From: Microcella daejeonensis
GTDB lineage: Bacteria > Actinomycetota > Actinomycetes > Actinomycetales > Microbacteriaceae
Assembly: GCF_026625045.1 (NCBI RefSeq)
Contig: NZ_CP113089.1
Coordinates: forward strand, 682,001-746,000
DNA length: 64,000 nt
Reading direction: 5' to 3'
Shown here: positions 43,295 through 51,657 of the stretch, one piece after another
How positions within the stretch are numbered: position 1 is the stretch's first letter
Layout of the letters: the number at the start of each line of letters is the position of its first letter
Translations under genes and position numbers: made by a program
Notes under the pieces: model-generated
The model's input: only the letters and a program-made list of their open reading frames with translations
Told to the model about the DNA's origin: nothing
The model's database searches: none

Positions 43295-43935
43295 CCGCCG
43301 GCACCCCGGCGCTCGCCGAGTGGCCGCACCTGTTCCGCGCGGGCGAGGCCGGGCATCCGGTGCTGCTGATGCTGCACGGCACGGGCGACACCGAGCACGG
43401 CATCGCGCCCCTCGCCGCGCACCTCGACCCGCAGGCGGGCGTTCTCGCTCCCCGCGGGCTCGTGCGCGAGGGCGGGGCGACCCGCTGGTTCCGCCGCATG
43501 GGCGAGGGCGTGTTCGACGTCGACGACGTGATCGTGCGCGCCGGCGAGCTGGCGGCCTTCATCGCCGCCGCCCGCGTCGAGTACGGCATCGAGGATGCCC
43601 CGCTCATCGCCGTCGGATTCTCCAACGGCGCCAACATCGGCCTGGCCACCGCCCTGCTGCACCCCGAGGCGATCGACAGGGTCGTCGCGCTCTGCGGCAT
43701 GTACCCCTTCGCCGAGCGCGACCCGATCGGCGACGTCTCGGCCGTCTCGGCGCTGCTCGTCAACGGGGCCGCCGACCCGATGGCTCCGGCCGCGAGCGTC
43801 GCGCACCTCGCCGAGGTCGCCGAGCAGCACGGGGCGACCGTGCGCCGGCACATCCGCGCCGGCGGGCACGGCGTCGACGTCGGCGACATCGCCGCGGCGA
43901 AGGAATGGCTGGCGCAGCAGCGCACCGCCGCGTAG
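43291..43935 (+). CDS. alpha/beta hydrolase, MhqD-like carboxylesterase
   Basis: 214 residues of the phospholipase/carboxylesterase family. H-G-T-G-D-T near residue 31 forms the oxyanion region. Nucleophile elbow G-F-S-N-G-A near residue 110; Asp in N-G-A-A-D-P-M near residue 157; final His in A-G-G-H-G-V-D near residue 190. Coupled to the VOC gene. In MhqD-type relatives the hydrolase acts with a ring-cleaving enzyme; here that is by analogy. Confidence 0.87.
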   Translation: MTAGTPALAEWPHLFRAGEAGHPVLLMLHGTGDTEHGIAPLAAHLDPQAGVLAPRGLVREGGATRWFRRMGEGVFDVDDVIVRAGELAAFIAAARVEYGIEDAPLIAVGFSNGANIGLATALLHPEAIDRVVALCGMYPFAERDPIGDVSAVSALLVNGAADPMAPAASVAHLAEVAEQHGATVRRHIRAGGHGVDVGDIAAAKEWLAQQRTAA

Positions 43936-43982
43936 CCTGAGCCTTGCTCGGCACCGGTCGGGCGGGGCGAAGGGGAGCGTCG

Positions 43983-44417
43983 ATGCGCGGACGACGATTC
44001 GGACTGGCGGCGACCGCACTCGCGGGGGTCGCGATGATCGCCGGATGCACGGGCGGAGTCGGCGCCGCTTCCGGGCTCCTCGAGCGCGAGCAGACGCCCG
44101 AGGACCGCGTCGAGACTGCCAGCCCCTTCGAGACGACCGCCTTCGACCCGGAGAGCACGAGGCTGCTCGGCGAGCACGACGGGGTGCGTTTCTACTTCAT
44201 CATCGACACCGAGGCGCAGGAGACCGGTGGTCAGGCCGAGTGCCTGCTGGCCGTCCCCCCGGTCGAGGAGAACTGGCTGGGCCTCTGCAACGGCGGCGGC
44301 GAGGGAGGCGGCGGCGGAATGGGCGTCGGCTCGTTCCGGTACGACCTCGGCGGCTACGCATCGCCCGAGCTCGCGGAGGGCGAGGTCACGGTCGGCGACT
44401 ACGTCATCGTCGAGTAG
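43983..44417 (+). CDS. small secreted lipoprotein
   Basis: 144 residues. Signal peptide with lipobox I-A-G-C (Cys at about residue 21), followed by an acidic, beta-rich domain with two further Cys (A-E-C-L-L-A and L-C-N-G) likely to form a disulfide, and a Gly-rich loop G-G-G-E-G-G-G-G-G-M between them. No family recognised. Purine-rich GAAGGGGAG lies just upstream of ATG 43983. Confidence 0.7.
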   Translation: MRGRRFGLAATALAGVAMIAGCTGGVGAASGLLEREQTPEDRVETASPFETTAFDPESTRLLGEHDGVRFYFIIDTEAQETGGQAECLLAVPPVEENWLGLCNGGGEGGGGGMGVGSFRYDLGGYASPELAEGEVTVGDYVIVE

Positions 44418-44447
44418 CCCGCGCCGGGCATCCCGCGGCGGCGCACG

Positions 44448-44807
44448 CTAGGACAGCGGCTGGTCCTTGCGCTTGACGCTGTTGCCCTTGCTGCCGACCT
44501 GGTGCGACATGCGCGGGTCGTCGGAGAGGTCGAGACCCGAGGGCGAGAGGGAGGCCACGGCCATCTCCTCGAGCCACTCGCGGTCGAGCTGCTTGTGGGC
44601 CGGGCCGTCGTAGCGGAAGTAGAGCGGGATCGACGGGTCGACCCAGACGGCGCTGCGGCCGTCGCCGACGCTCTGCGGGTCGCGCCAGCTGAGGAAGAAG
44701 TTCTCGCCGCGGCGCAGCTTGCCGGCGAAGAGGATCTGCAGGTGCTGCAGCACGTAGTCGTCGAAGGCGAACTCCTGACCCGTGGTGCTGTAGACGAGAG
44801 TGCCCAT
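44448..44807 (-). CDS. DUF7882-like small protein
   Basis: 119 residues starting M-G-T-L-V-Y-S-T-T-G-Q-E-F-A-F-D-D, with K-L-R-R-G-E-N-F-F-L-S-W-R-D near residue 32 and W-V-D-P-S-I-P-L-Y-F near residue 55. This pattern is common in Microbacteriaceae and often mislabelled as a ligase; the true function is unknown. ATG 44807 has AGAAGGAA at good spacing, so the longer in-frame start (44867) is rejected. Confidence 0.75.
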   Translation of the reverse strand: MGTLVYSTTGQEFAFDDYVLQHLQILFAGKLRRGENFFLSWRDPQSVGDGRSAVWVDPSIPLYFRYDGPAHKQLDREWLEEMAVASLSPSGLDLSDDPRMSHQVGSKGNSVKRKDQPLS

Positions 44808-44891
44808 CGCGATTCCTTCTTGCCGCAGACCGGTGGATGAGCGCGAACGGATTCGCGCCTCTCCCATATTATCCGGGCGGAGCGACCGTTC

Positions 44892-46007
44892 TCAGCCGCG
44901 GCCGGGCCAGGTCCAGGCGGGCCCCTCGAAGGGCAGCACGCCCACCACGCTCGTCGCGATGCCGGGCTTCACGAGCTCGATGACGCCGGCGTCGGCCCGC
45001 AGCCCGCGCACCAGCCCCTCGGCGTGCGAGACGACCACGATCTGGCTGTGCTCGGCCGCGTCGACGATGAGCGCCGCGAGCGCGGGCAGCAGGCTCGGGT
45101 GCAGGCTCGCCTCGGGCTCGTTGAGCACCAGCAGCCCCGGCGGCCGCGGGGAGAGCAGCGCCGTCGCGAGCAGCAGGAACCGCAGCGTGCCGTCGCTGAG
45201 CTCGGCCGCCTCGAACGAGCGGTGCACACCCGGCTGGCGCAGCCCCACGCGCGCGATGCCGCGGTCGTCGTCCTCGACGACCGCCTCGGCCCCGTCGAAG
45301 GCGTCGCCGACCGCGTTCTGCAGCCGCGCCGCCTGCCCCACCCGCAGCACGGTGGCGAGCGCGCCCGGCAGGTTCGCGCCGTCGCCCGAGAGCACCGGGG
45401 TGAAGGTCGCCGGCCCCGGGCGGCGCGCGGGGGCGTCGACGTCGGTGCGCAGCGCGTCGTAGAACCGCCAGCCCCGCGCTCGCTCGCGCAGCGCGAAGAG
45501 CTCGGGCGCCGAATCGGGATCGGCGAGGGTCGCGAGCATCGACTCGGTCTCCCGCACCCGCCACGGCGCCGTCTCGAGCGTTCCGGACGCCCCGCGGAGG
45601 CGCACCCTCAGGGATTTGCGATCGGCCGCGATCGTCGAGGGGCGCCGCGTCTCGCCCGTCCAGACCACCTCGGTCTTCACCTCGGGATCCTGCGGGAAGG
45701 GGCTCACCCCCGGCTGCGGCATTCCGAGATCGATCGCGTACGACAGCTCGTCCGCCGCGAAGCCGAACCGCATCGCGACCGCATCGCGCCGCGGGCGGTC
45801 GTCGGCGAAGAGCGCGCTGCGCAGACCGCCCTCCGCGGCGAGCGCCGTCAGCGCGCCGTCGCGCACGATGCCGGCCAGCAGCCGCAGCGCGCGGTACAGG
45901 TTCGATTTGCCGCTGCCGTTGGCGCCCGTGACGACCGTGAGCTGCTCCAGGGGCACGACCAGGTGGGCGAGCGAGCGGTAGTTCTCGACGGCGAGGGTGC
46001 GCAGCAT
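44892..46007 (-). CDS. RecF-like AAA ATPase
   Basis: 371 residues of the SMC/RecF/OLD-like ATPase type. Walker A G-A-N-G-S-G-K-S-N near residue 30 follows the typical V-E-N-Y-R-S-L N-terminus. ABC-signature-like E-L-S-D-G-T-L-R-F near residue 260; Walker B L-L-V-L-N-E-P-E-A-S-L-H near residue 285, with Asn in place of the usual Asp; switch H-A-E near residue 323. ATG 46007 has a TACCCT box (plus-strand 46015-46020) 7 nt upstream. Stands alone without a nuclease partner. Role unknown; possibly DNA repair or defence. Confidence 0.82.
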   Translation of the reverse strand: MLRTLAVENYRSLAHLVVPLEQLTVVTGANGSGKSNLYRALRLLAGIVRDGALTALAAEGGLRSALFADDRPRRDAVAMRFGFAADELSYAIDLGMPQPGVSPFPQDPEVKTEVVWTGETRRPSTIAADRKSLRVRLRGASGTLETAPWRVRETESMLATLADPDSAPELFALRERARGWRFYDALRTDVDAPARRPGPATFTPVLSGDGANLPGALATVLRVGQAARLQNAVGDAFDGAEAVVEDDDRGIARVGLRQPGVHRSFEAAELSDGTLRFLLLATALLSPRPPGLLVLNEPEASLHPSLLPALAALIVDAAEHSQIVVVSHAEGLVRGLRADAGVIELVKPGIATSVVGVLPFEGPAWTWPGRG

Positions 46008-46065
46008 GCCGCCCAGGGTAGAGGGCACGACCGACGCGGGGCGGGCATCCCGAATCGGATCGGGC

Positions 46066-46095
46066 TTGGCCCGGGCGCCCCGAGGGGGTTACGCT
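46066..46095 (+). promoter_or_regulatory. promoter of the Cys leader transcript
   Basis: TTGGCC (46066-46071), 18-bp spacer, TACGCT (46090-46095). The leader start codon follows 9 nt later, so the transcript probably begins at or within a few bases of GTG 46105. Confidence 0.5.
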
Positions 46096-46104
46096 CGACC
46101 CATC

Positions 46105-46140
46105 GTGAGCACCCTCCGCTGTCTCTGCTGTCGCCGCTAG
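46105..46140 (+). CDS. cysteine-rich leader peptide (attenuator uORF)
   Basis: An 11-codon frame M-S-T-L-R-C-L-C-C-R-R followed by TAG, starting with GTG and almost certainly leaderless. Three of 11 codons are Cys (TGT, TGC, TGT), far above chance in a region where Cys is rare. Polycysteine leaderless uORFs are known in mycobacteria as cysteine-responsive attenuators, and this has the same design. It lies 180 nt before the oxygenase at 46321. Confidence 0.6.
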   Translation: MSTLRCLCCRR

Positions 46141-46241
46141 TCGGTCGCCTCCGCGACCCCCGGCGCGCTCCTGCCGCGCCCCCGACTGCAGACCCCGCTC
46201 ACGAGCCGCCTGGCGCCCGATCCAGCCCCTTCGAGGGTTGG
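46139..46241 (+). promoter_or_regulatory. possible attenuator structures after the Cys leader
   Basis: A perfect hairpin GGTCGC-CTCC-GCGACC (46143-46158) starts 2 nt after the leader stop. It is mutually exclusive with pairing of AGTCGG (46139-46144) to CCGACT (46182-46187). Further on, CCAGCCC/GGGTTGG (46222-46241) forms a third hairpin. Ribosome stalling at the Cys codons would shift this balance. Structures were found by eye. Confidence 0.4.
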
Positions 46242-46320
46242 GGTGGGCACGATGGATGCGCGACAGGGCGATGCCGTCGGTGACCCCGACCCGCCCGTCC
46301 CCATCGAAAGGAACCCTCCC

Positions 46321-47328
46321 GTGGCCTCCCTCCCCATCATCGATCTCTCCCTGCTCGACGGCTCCCCCGCCGATCAGCAGCGCTTCCGCGACGAGCTGCG
46401 CGCCGCGACCCACGACGTGGGGTTCTTCTACCTCGTGGGCCACGGCGTGCCCGACGACCTGTGGGCGCGCATGTTCGACACCGCTCGGGATTTCTTCGCC
46501 CTGCCCGAGCAGCAGAAGCTCGCGATCGAGAACGTCAACAGCCCGCACTTCCGCGGCTACACCCGTACGGGCGGCGAGCGCACCCTCGGCAAGGTCGACT
46601 GGCGCGAGCAGATCGACATCGGCGCCGAGCGGCCGGCCGTGCCCGCCGGTGAGGGCGTCGAGGACTTCTGGATCCTCGACGGCCCGAACCTGTGGCCCGA
46701 GCAGCTTCCGCAGCTGCGCGTCGACGCGGAGGAGTGGATGGCGCTGCTCACCGACGTGAGCACGCGCCTGCTGCGCGCCTGGGCGGAGTCGCTCGGTGCA
46801 CGCCCCGACGTCTTCGACGAGGCATTCGCCGCGAACCCCTCGCCCAACATGAAGATCGTGCGCTACCCGGGCATCGACGCCGAGGAGCCCGCGCAGGGCG
46901 TCGGCGCCCACAAGGATCTCGGCGTGCTGACCCTGCTCGCCGTCGAGCAGGGCAAGGCGGGTCTGCAGGTCGAGAAGGACGGCGACTGGATCGACGCCCC
47001 GCCGATCGACAAGGCCTTCGTCGTCAACATCGGCGAGCTGCTCGAGATCGCCACCGACGGCTACCTCAAGGCGACCAACCACCGGGTCATCTCGCCGAAG
47101 GCCGGCACCGAGCGCATCTCCATCCCCTACTTCCACGGGCCCGCGCTCGACGCCGTCATCCCGACCATCGAGCTGCCCGCCGAGCTCGCCGCCGAGGCGC
47201 CGGGCGTCGAGCGCGACCCGAACAACCCGCTGCACCCCGTGTTCGGCCGCAACTGGCTGAAGAGCCGGCTGCGCGCGCACCCGAACGTGGTCGAGGCGCA
47301 GCACCCGCACCTGCTGGTGAAGAACTAG
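46321..47328 (+). CDS. isopenicillin N synthase family 2OG-Fe(II) oxygenase
   Basis: 335 residues of the IPNS/2-oxoglutarate dioxygenase superfamily. The N-terminal DIOX_N part contains V-G-F-F-Y-L-V-G-H-G-V. Fe(II) ligands are His197 and Asp199 in G-A-H-K-D-L-G and His254 in N-H-R-V-I-S; 2OG-binding Arg265 is in R-I-S-I-P-Y-F. GTG 46321 with AAAGGAA upstream. Substrate unknown; the Cys-rich leader upstream suggests control by sulfur/cysteine supply. Its TAG overlaps the TAG of the convergent copper ATPase gene (shared CTAG). Confidence 0.87.
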   Translation: MASLPIIDLSLLDGSPADQQRFRDELRAATHDVGFFYLVGHGVPDDLWARMFDTARDFFALPEQQKLAIENVNSPHFRGYTRTGGERTLGKVDWREQIDIGAERPAVPAGEGVEDFWILDGPNLWPEQLPQLRVDAEEWMALLTDVSTRLLRAWAESLGARPDVFDEAFAANPSPNMKIVRYPGIDAEEPAQGVGAHKDLGVLTLLAVEQGKAGLQVEKDGDWIDAPPIDKAFVVNIGELLEIATDGYLKATNHRVISPKAGTERISIPYFHGPALDAVIPTIELPAELAAEAPGVERDPNNPLHPVFGRNWLKSRLRAHPNVVEAQHPHLLVKN

Positions 47329-49427
47329 CCCTTCGACGCCTCGACCTGCGGCTGCTCGGCGGGCCGCAGGTCGAGCCGGCGCAGCAGCTGCGCGTTGAGC
47401 GCGACCACGATGGTCGACAGCGACATGAGCACCGCACCGACCGACATCGGCAGGATGAAGCCGATGGGGGCCAGGATGCCCGCCGCGAGCGGCACGGAGA
47501 GCAGGTTGTAGCCCGCCGCCCACCACAGGTTCTGCTTCATCTTGCGGTAGCTCGCCCGCGACAGCTCGATCACCGAGAGCACCGAGCGGGGGTCGTCGCC
47601 AGCGAGGATCACGCCGGCGGAGCCGATCGCGACGTCCGTTCCGGCGCCGATCGCGATGCCGACGTCGGCCTGCGCGAGCGCGGGGGCGTCGTTGACGCCG
47701 TCGCCCACCATCGCGACCTTGCGGCCCTCCTTCTGCAGGGACTCCACGCGGGCCGCCTTGTCCTCGGGGCGCACCCCGGCGAACACCCGGTCGATGCCGA
47801 GGTCGGCGGCGACGGTCTGCGCCACGGCCTCCGCGTCGCCGGTGATCATGACCACGGTGACGCCGCGCTGCTGCAGGGCATCCACCGCCTGCCGCGATTC
47901 GGGGCGGATCTCATCGGCGAGCGCGAGCGCCCCGGCCACGCGGCCGTCGATCAGCACGTGCAGGATGATGGCGCCCTGCTCGCGCCACTGCTCGGCGACG
48001 GCCAGCTCGGCGACGCCGTGGTCGTCGAGCAGGCGCGGGCCGCCGACGGCGATCGTGCGGCCGTCGACCTCGGCGCTGACGCCGGTGGCCGGGCTCGAGG
48101 TGAAGCCGGTCGCGGTCGGGATGCTCAGCTCGCGGTCCTTCGCAGCCGCCACGATCGCGCGGGCGAGCGGGTGCTCGCTGTCGCCCTCCGCCGCGGCGGC
48201 GATCGCCAGCAGCTCCTCGTCGGTGACGCCCTCGGCCGTCTCGACGTGCGTGACGGACGGAGCGCCCTTCGTGAGCGTGCCGGTCTTGTCGAACAGCACG
48301 GTGTCGACGGTGCGCATGCTCTCGAGCGCGAGGCGGTCCTTCACGAGCACGCCGGCGCGGGCGGCGCGCTCGGTGGCGATGGAGACCACGAGCGGGATGG
48401 CGAGGCCGAGGGCGTGCGGGCAGGCGATGACGAGAACGGTGATGGTGCGCACGACGGCGTCGCCGGGGCTGCCGAGCAGCAGCCAGGCGGCCGCGGTGAT
48501 GACGGCGGCGCCGAGGGCGAACCAGAACAGCCACTTCGCGGCGGTGTCGGCGAGGCGCTGGGCGCGCGAGCTGGAGTTCTGGGCCGTCTCGACGAGCTGG
48601 CGGATGCCCGCGAGTGCGGTGTCGTCGCCGACCGCGGTGACGGCGATGCGCACGCCGGAGTCGGTGGCGACGGTTCCGGCGACGACCTGGTCGCCCTCGC
48701 CGCGGCGCACGGTGCGGGATTCGCCCGTGATCATCGACTCGTCGAACTCGGCCGAGCCCTGCGTGATGCGGCCGTCGGCGGGCACGCGGGCGCCGGGGCG
48801 CACGATGACGACGTCGTCGAGCTGCAGGTCGTCGGGCGAGACGGTCTCGGTGCCGTCGGCGGTGACCCGCTCGGCCTCGTCGGGCAGCAGGGCCGCGAGC
48901 GAGTCGAGCGCGCTCGTGGTCTGCGCGAGCGATCGCATCTCGATCCAGTGGCCGAGCAGCATGATCACGACCAGCAGCGCGAGCTCCCACCAGAAGTCCA
49001 GCTCGTGCGAGAGAAGGCCGAGGCTCGCGCCCATGCTCGAGATGAAGGCGGTCGTGATCGCGAGCGCGATGAGCAGCATCATGCCGGGCTGCCGGGCCTT
49101 CAGCTCGCCGACGGCGCCGGTCAGGAACGGGCGCCCGCCCCAGACGAAGATGACCGTGCCGAGCACCGGCGAGATCCACTCGACCCCCGGGATGCCCGGC
49201 AGCTCATAGCCCAGCAGCATCGAGAACATCATGCTGAAGCCGACGACCGGCGCGGCGAGTACGAGGTTCCACCAGAAGAGTCGTCGGAACTGGGCGACGT
49301 GGTCGCCGTGACCGCCGTGGCCTCCGTGGCCTCCGTGGCCGGAGTGACCGCCGCCGTGACCGGCGTGCGGATCGTGCTGCGCGTGCTCGTGAGTGGGGGC
49401 ATCGAGATGCTGAGTGTGCTGGCTCAT
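47325..49427 (-). CDS. copB: CopB-type copper-translocating P1B ATPase
   Basis: 700-residue heavy-metal ATPase. The N-terminal domain is not HMA but His/Gly-rich (repeated G-H-G-G-H, residues 8-43), as in CopB. Membrane metal site C-P-H near residue 334 (V-I-A-C-P-H-A-L-G-L), the P1B-3 signature for copper/silver export. Phosphorylation motif D-K-T-G-T-L-T near residue 380, T-G-E-S for the actuator, G-D-G-V-N-D-A-P near residue 575. A CsoR-like operator lies 12 bp before the start. No chaperone or csoR is in the window. Confidence 0.92.
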   Translation of the reverse strand: MSQHTQHLDAPTHEHAQHDPHAGHGGGHSGHGGHGGHGGHGDHVAQFRRLFWWNLVLAAPVVGFSMMFSMLLGYELPGIPGVEWISPVLGTVIFVWGGRPFLTGAVGELKARQPGMMLLIALAITTAFISSMGASLGLLSHELDFWWELALLVVIMLLGHWIEMRSLAQTTSALDSLAALLPDEAERVTADGTETVSPDDLQLDDVVIVRPGARVPADGRITQGSAEFDESMITGESRTVRRGEGDQVVAGTVATDSGVRIAVTAVGDDTALAGIRQLVETAQNSSSRAQRLADTAAKWLFWFALGAAVITAAAWLLLGSPGDAVVRTITVLVIACPHALGLAIPLVVSIATERAARAGVLVKDRLALESMRTVDTVLFDKTGTLTKGAPSVTHVETAEGVTDEELLAIAAAAEGDSEHPLARAIVAAAKDRELSIPTATGFTSSPATGVSAEVDGRTIAVGGPRLLDDHGVAELAVAEQWREQGAIILHVLIDGRVAGALALADEIRPESRQAVDALQQRGVTVVMITGDAEAVAQTVAADLGIDRVFAGVRPEDKAARVESLQKEGRKVAMVGDGVNDAPALAQADVGIAIGAGTDVAIGSAGVILAGDDPRSVLSVIELSRASYRKMKQNLWWAAGYNLLSVPLAAGILAPIGFILPMSVGAVLMSLSTIVVALNAQLLRRLDLRPAEQPQVEASKG

Positions 49428-49438
49428 GCGGCCAAGAT

Positions 49439-49455
49439 ATACCCCCCTGGGGTAT
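49439..49455. promoter_or_regulatory. CsoR-like copper operator
   Basis: ATACCCC-CCT-GGGGTAT, perfect 7-bp arms, between copB (start 12 bp away) and the divergent PPK2 gene. This matches the C/G-tract palindromes bound by the Cu(I) sensor CsoR, so copB is probably derepressed by copper. Confidence 0.75.
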
Positions 49456-49513
49456 CGCGCAAGGGGGTCGGTGTGAACCTGGGTCTAGGGTGAGCGCGAC
49501 CGAGGGAAGACGC

Positions 49514-50362
49514 ATGTCGAAGAAGTCGAGCACGCACGGACCCGGGAAACGGGTTCCCAAGAAGGTGTACGAGGCCGAGCTGACGCGCCTGCAGATCGAG
49601 CTCGTCGAGATGCAGCAGTGGGTCATCGCCACCGGCGCCCGGGTGCTGGTGATCTTCGAGGGGCGCGATGCCGCCGGCAAGGGCGGCGCCATCAAGCGCG
49701 TCATGCAGTACCTCAACCCGCGGCACGCCCGCGTCGTCGCCCTGCCCCAGCCCACGGAGCGCGAGAAGGGCCAGTGGTACTTCCAGCGCTACGTCGAGCG
49801 GCTGCCGACCGCGGGCGAGATCGTGCTCATGGACCGCTCCTGGTACAACCGCGCCGGCGTGGAACGGGTCATGGGCTACTCGACCGATGAGGAGTACCGC
49901 CGCTTCCTTCACCAGGTGCCCGTCGTCGAGCGGATGCTCGTCGAGGACGGCATCACGGTGCTGAAGTACTGGTACTCGGTCTCCGACGACGTGCAGCAGG
50001 CCCGCTTCGCCTCGCGGCTGAACGACCCGATGCGCCGCTGGAAGCTCTCGCCGACCGACCTCGAGTCGATCCTGCGCTGGGAGGACTACTCGCGCGCGAA
50101 GGACGCCATGTTCGCCGCGACCGACATTCCCGAGGCGCCGTGGTGGACGATCGAGAGCGACGATAAGCGGGCATCCCGCCTCAACACGATCAGCCACCTG
50201 CTCAGCCAGCTCGACTACCACCGCACCGAGCTCGACGAGGTGGTCATTCCCGACCGCCCCGAGGCGACCGACTACGAGCGGCCGCCGCGCGAGCAGCACC
50301 AGTACGTGCCCGACGTCGCGCGCGAGCTGCGGAAGAGCGCCAAGAAGCGCAGCGGGGCGTAG
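49514..50362 (+). CDS. ppk2: polyphosphate kinase 2, class I-like
   Basis: 282-residue PPK2 kinase. Walker A G-R-D-A-A-G-K-G-G near residue 52, Walker B/lid V-L-M-D-R-S-W-Y-N-R-A-G near residue 107, and the class I block W-K-L-S-P-T-D-L-E-S near residue 175, with K-Y-W-Y-S-V-S and W-W-T-I-E-S-D-D-K-R. These mark it as the ADP/GDP-phosphorylating type, different from the 9337 paralogue. ATG 49514 has GAGGGAAG at good spacing, so the GTG at 49490 is not needed. It may share the CsoR-operator region by divergence only. Confidence 0.92.
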   Translation: MSKKSSTHGPGKRVPKKVYEAELTRLQIELVEMQQWVIATGARVLVIFEGRDAAGKGGAIKRVMQYLNPRHARVVALPQPTEREKGQWYFQRYVERLPTAGEIVLMDRSWYNRAGVERVMGYSTDEEYRRFLHQVPVVERMLVEDGITVLKYWYSVSDDVQQARFASRLNDPMRRWKLSPTDLESILRWEDYSRAKDAMFAATDIPEAPWWTIESDDKRASRLNTISHLLSQLDYHRTELDEVVIPDRPEATDYERPPREQHQYVPDVARELRKSAKKRSGA

Positions 50363-50396
50363 ACACCACGACGTGCTCGGCACCGAGTAGCGTCAG

Positions 50397-50432
50397 GGTG
50401 TCCGCTGGACGCACCGTCTGATTCTGGACACC
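50397..50432. promoter_or_regulatory. possible TetR operator
   Basis: GGTGTCC (50397-50403) and GGACACC (50426-50432) are inverted 7-bp arms upstream of the TetR gene; a further GTCC-GCT-GGAC palindrome overlaps the left arm. Position suits autoregulation. Confidence 0.35.
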
Positions 50433-50470
50433 GTGCGAGGTAGCGCCTCGCCGGACGGGAGGAGCGCCGC

Positions 50471-51031
50471 ATGACCGCACCGGAGAACGTCGACCCCCGG
50501 GTCGCCCGAACACGGCACGACGTGCCAGCCGTCGCACTGCGCCTGCTGCTCGACGAGGGGTGGGAGGCCGTGACTCCCGCCCGCGTGGCCGCCGAGGCGG
50601 GCTATTCCCGGGCGACGGTCTACGCGCACTGGCCCGACCGCACCGATCTCATCCGCGATGCCTTCGCGCAGTACGGCGGGATGCCCCACCACCGCCCGGA
50701 CGGCGATGCCGAAGCCGATCTGCGCGGCGAGCTGGCCAGCTTCTGCCGCGCGATGGTCGAGCACCGGCTGGACCGCGCGCTCGCGACGCTCGCCGAGCGG
50801 GCCCAGACCAACCCGGAGATCACTCCGATCCGCGATCGCTTCGTGGCTGACGGCGAGCGTCCGATGCGGCAGACCCTCCCCGCGCTCGGTCGAGGACCAG
50901 CGGCGGAGGCCGCGCTGCTGATGCTGTGCGGGATGGTCACGCACGCCGTGCTGATGCACGGCGCCGCCCCCGTGGACGAGGTGCTCGACGCGGCCGTCCG
51001 CATCGTCGTCGACGGGCTCCGCGACGCATGA
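50471..51031 (+). CDS. TetR-family regulator
   Basis: 186 residues. N-terminal HTH with V-A-A-E-A-G-Y-S-R-A-T-V-Y-A-H-W-P-D-R; helical ligand-binding domain with a C-terminal TetR dimer helix. Shine-Dalgarno GGGAGGAG upstream of ATG 50471. Stop overlaps the next start (ATGA), so the YdeI-like gene is coupled to it and probably under its control. Confidence 0.87.
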   Translation: MTAPENVDPRVARTRHDVPAVALRLLLDEGWEAVTPARVAAEAGYSRATVYAHWPDRTDLIRDAFAQYGGMPHHRPDGDAEADLRGELASFCRAMVEHRLDRALATLAERAQTNPEITPIRDRFVADGERPMRQTLPALGRGPAAEAALLMLCGMVTHAVLMHGAAPVDEVLDAAVRIVVDGLRDA

Positions 51032-51609
51032 TCGGATCGGATCGCTTCCCCCACGTCGAGGTCGCCTCCGCCGCGGAGCTGCGGGCCTGGCTCGAAAGGC
51101 ACCACGCGCAGGAGGAGGCGGTCTGGCTCGTCACCTTCAAGAAGGCGGTCCCCGCGAAGTACCTCTCGACCGCGGAGGTGCTCGACGAGCTCGTCGCCTT
51201 CGGCTGGATCGACGGCATCCGGCGGGCGGTGGACGACGAGCGCACGATGCAGCTCATCAGTCCCCGGCGCACCCAGCCGTGGGCGAAGACGTACACCGAT
51301 CGCGCTGAGCGGCTCATCGCCGAGGGGCGCATGGCGCCGGCGGGGCTGGCGAGCGTCGAGGCCGCGCGCCGCTCCGGCGCGTGGGAGGCGATGGCCGACG
51401 TCGACGCCCTCGTCGTCCCCGACGACCTGCGCCGGGCGCTCGACGCGGCCCCTCCGGCGCTCACCGTCTACGAGGCCTTCCCACCCTCGGTGCGGCGCAA
51501 CATCCTGCGCTGGATCGCGAGCGCCAAGACCCCGCCGACGCGCGAGAAGCGCATCGCGCTGACGACCGCCGAGGCGAGGGCCGGGCGGCGCGTGAAGAGC
51601 AACGGCTGA
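51028..51609 (+). CDS. YdeI/OmpD-associated family protein
   Basis: 193 residues. Family traits: W-L-V-T-F-K-K near residue 33, V-A-F-G-W-I-D-G-I-R-R near residue 56, I-S-P-R-R-T-Q-P-W-A-K near residue 76, and the C-terminal W-I-A-S-A-K-T-P-P-T-R-E-K-R block. Biochemical function not established for the family. Coupled to the TetR gene by a 4-nt overlap. Confidence 0.87.
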   Translation: MIGSDRFPHVEVASAAELRAWLERHHAQEEAVWLVTFKKAVPAKYLSTAEVLDELVAFGWIDGIRRAVDDERTMQLISPRRTQPWAKTYTDRAERLIAEGRMAPAGLASVEAARRSGAWEAMADVDALVVPDDLRRALDAAPPALTVYEAFPPSVRRNILRWIASAKTPPTREKRIALTTAEARAGRRVKSNG

Positions 51610-51618
51610 TCCGACCGG

Positions 51619-51653
51619 GGGGCGGCTCGGGATTCTCGCGCGAGGTTCGCCCC
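51619..51653. terminator. convergent hairpin terminator
   Basis: GGGGCG (51619-51624) pairs with CGCCCC (51648-51653), with further pairing of GCTC to GAG inside. It lies between the converging YdeI-like and DUF2461 genes. No U-tract. Confidence 0.5.
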
Positions 51654-51657
51654 GTGC

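Noticed and set aside
46243..46320. Longer start of the oxygenase at ATG 46243
   Set aside because: The extra 26 residues are Pro/Asp-rich filler and would run from the attenuator hairpin region; GTG 46321 has a ribosome site and begins right at the conserved domain.
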